From assembly GCA_027489455.1 (NCBI GenBank), contig JAIXZR010000129.1, forward strand, positions 1-32,011: 32,011 nucleotides of DNA. Reading direction: 5' to 3'. Each line of letters opens with the position of its first letter. Within the stretch, counting starts at the first letter, position 1. This document shows, piece by piece, positions 31,505 through 32,011 of this stretch. Below the pieces are notes generated by a model. The model saw nothing but the letters and a program-made list of their open reading frames with translations. It ran no database searches and was not told where the DNA came from. The DNA comes from Rubrivivax sp. (GTDB lineage Bacteria > Pseudomonadota > Gammaproteobacteria > Burkholderiales > Burkholderiaceae_C). Position numbers and translations under genes: made by a program.

Positions 31505-32011
31505 TCAGGTGGTCTCGGCCGCCGACAGGCCGGCAGGCGCGGCCGTGGTCGGGTTCGGGTTGGCTTCGTCGCGGGCGATGCGGCCGTCCAGGAAGTGCAC
31601 CATGCGGCGGGCGTAGGCGGCCATGTCGGGTTCATGCGTCACCATCAGCACGGTGATGCCGTGGTCGCGGTTCAGCCCCAGCAGCAGGCCCATGATCTCG
31701 TGGCTGCGCTGGGTGTCCAGGTTGCCAGTGGGCTCGTCGGCCAGCACCACGGCGGGCTGGGTGACGATGGCGCGTGCGATCGCCACGCGCTGCTGCTGGC
31801 CGCCCGACAGTTCACCCGGCGTGTGCTGTTCCCAGCCGCCCAGGCCCACGTCGCGCAGCGCCTGGCTGGCGGCGCTGCGGCGCGCGGCCACGGCGTCGCC
31901 GCGGTACAGCAGCGGCAGTTCCACGTTTTCCTGCGCCGACGTGCGGGCCAGCAGGTTGAAGCCCTGGAAGACGAAGCCCAGGTAGCGCCGGCGCAGCCGC
32001 GCGCGCTGGTC
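31505..32011 (-). CDS. MacB/LolD-type ABC transporter ATPase, C-terminal part, cut by window edge
   Basis: The open frame enters from the right edge and ends at 31505; 168 residues are visible and the Walker A part is outside the window. Seen here are the Q loop (LGFVFQGFNLL), signature LSGGQQQRVAIARA, Walker B VVLADEPTGNLD, and the H loop VTHEPD. A short Pro/Ala-rich tail follows. The sequence is close to the LolD/MacB subgroup, in agreement with the permease gene next door. An internal GTG at 31924 is in the middle of the domain and is not the real start. Confidence 0.92.
   Translation of the reverse strand, partial: DQRARLRRRYLGFVFQGFNLLARTSAQENVELPLLYRGDAVAARRSAASQALRDVGLGGWEQHTPGELSGGQQQRVAIARAIVTQPAVVLADEPTGNLDTQRSHEIMGLLLGLNRDHGITVLMVTHEPDMAAYARRMVHFLDGRIARDEANPNPTTAAPAGLSAAETT

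Overview
The window is GC-rich DNA (roughly 70% by eye) with dense coding on both strands. Its gene content points to a betaproteobacterium of the Burkholderiales, close to the Leptothrix/Rubrivivax/Ideonella kind of genome. That placement rests on gene families and base composition, not on a database search. Most of the window (1-20.9 kb) is an exosortase-A (XrtA)/PEP-CTERM exopolysaccharide locus.

Layout: (1) 7342 down to 1, minus strand: a tight operon for polysaccharide export and assembly. In transcription order it encodes a Wza-like export lipoprotein, a Wzz-like chain-length protein, a tyrosine autokinase with a Tyr-Gly tail, an outer-membrane beta-barrel protein, an AAA ATPase, a polysaccharide deacetylase and a FemAB-like protein cut by the left edge. 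(2) 7343-7887: a divergent control region with palindromes and a good sigma-54-type promoter match. (3) 7888-11018, plus strand: a four-gene cassette of an unrecognised Tat-like secreted protein, a PqqD-like small protein, an HPr-kinase-like protein and a nucleotidyltransferase-fold protein. This is the least understood system in the window. (4) 11372-20914, plus strand: the membrane sugar-phosphate transferase that starts repeat-unit synthesis, the PrsK/PrsR two-component pair (PrsR has the GAFTGA sigma-54 activator motif), the PrsT TPR lipoprotein, a periplasmic trypsin-like protease overlapping prsT by one base, and a PEP-CTERM protein followed by a clear intrinsic terminator.

(5) 22900 down to 21011, minus strand: a UDP-glucuronate-epimerase-like sugar-nucleotide enzyme, a YecA/UPF0149 protein and a small unknown protein. 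(6) 23030-26573, plus strand: a MipA/OmpV outer-membrane protein and an orphan AceE-type pyruvate dehydrogenase E1. (7) 26.6-32 kb: a 57-residue membrane protein, a VOC/glyoxalase-fold protein, an M14-type carboxypeptidase, a double PRC-barrel protein, and a MacB-like permease with its ATPase cut by the right edge. These look like ordinary chromosomal genes.

How the parts fit (inference): the sugar-phosphate transferase loads the first sugar onto undecaprenyl phosphate. The Wzz/tyrosine-kinase/Wza/barrel proteins control chain length and export, and the deacetylase and FemAB protein modify the product. PrsK/PrsR with sigma-54 would control PEP-CTERM protein production and, if the 7685-7700 site is real, the kinase cassette too. 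The exosortase itself and the other glycosyltransferases are not in the window; they probably lie beyond the left edge or elsewhere in the genome. No tRNA, rRNA, CRISPR array or insertion sequence was seen.
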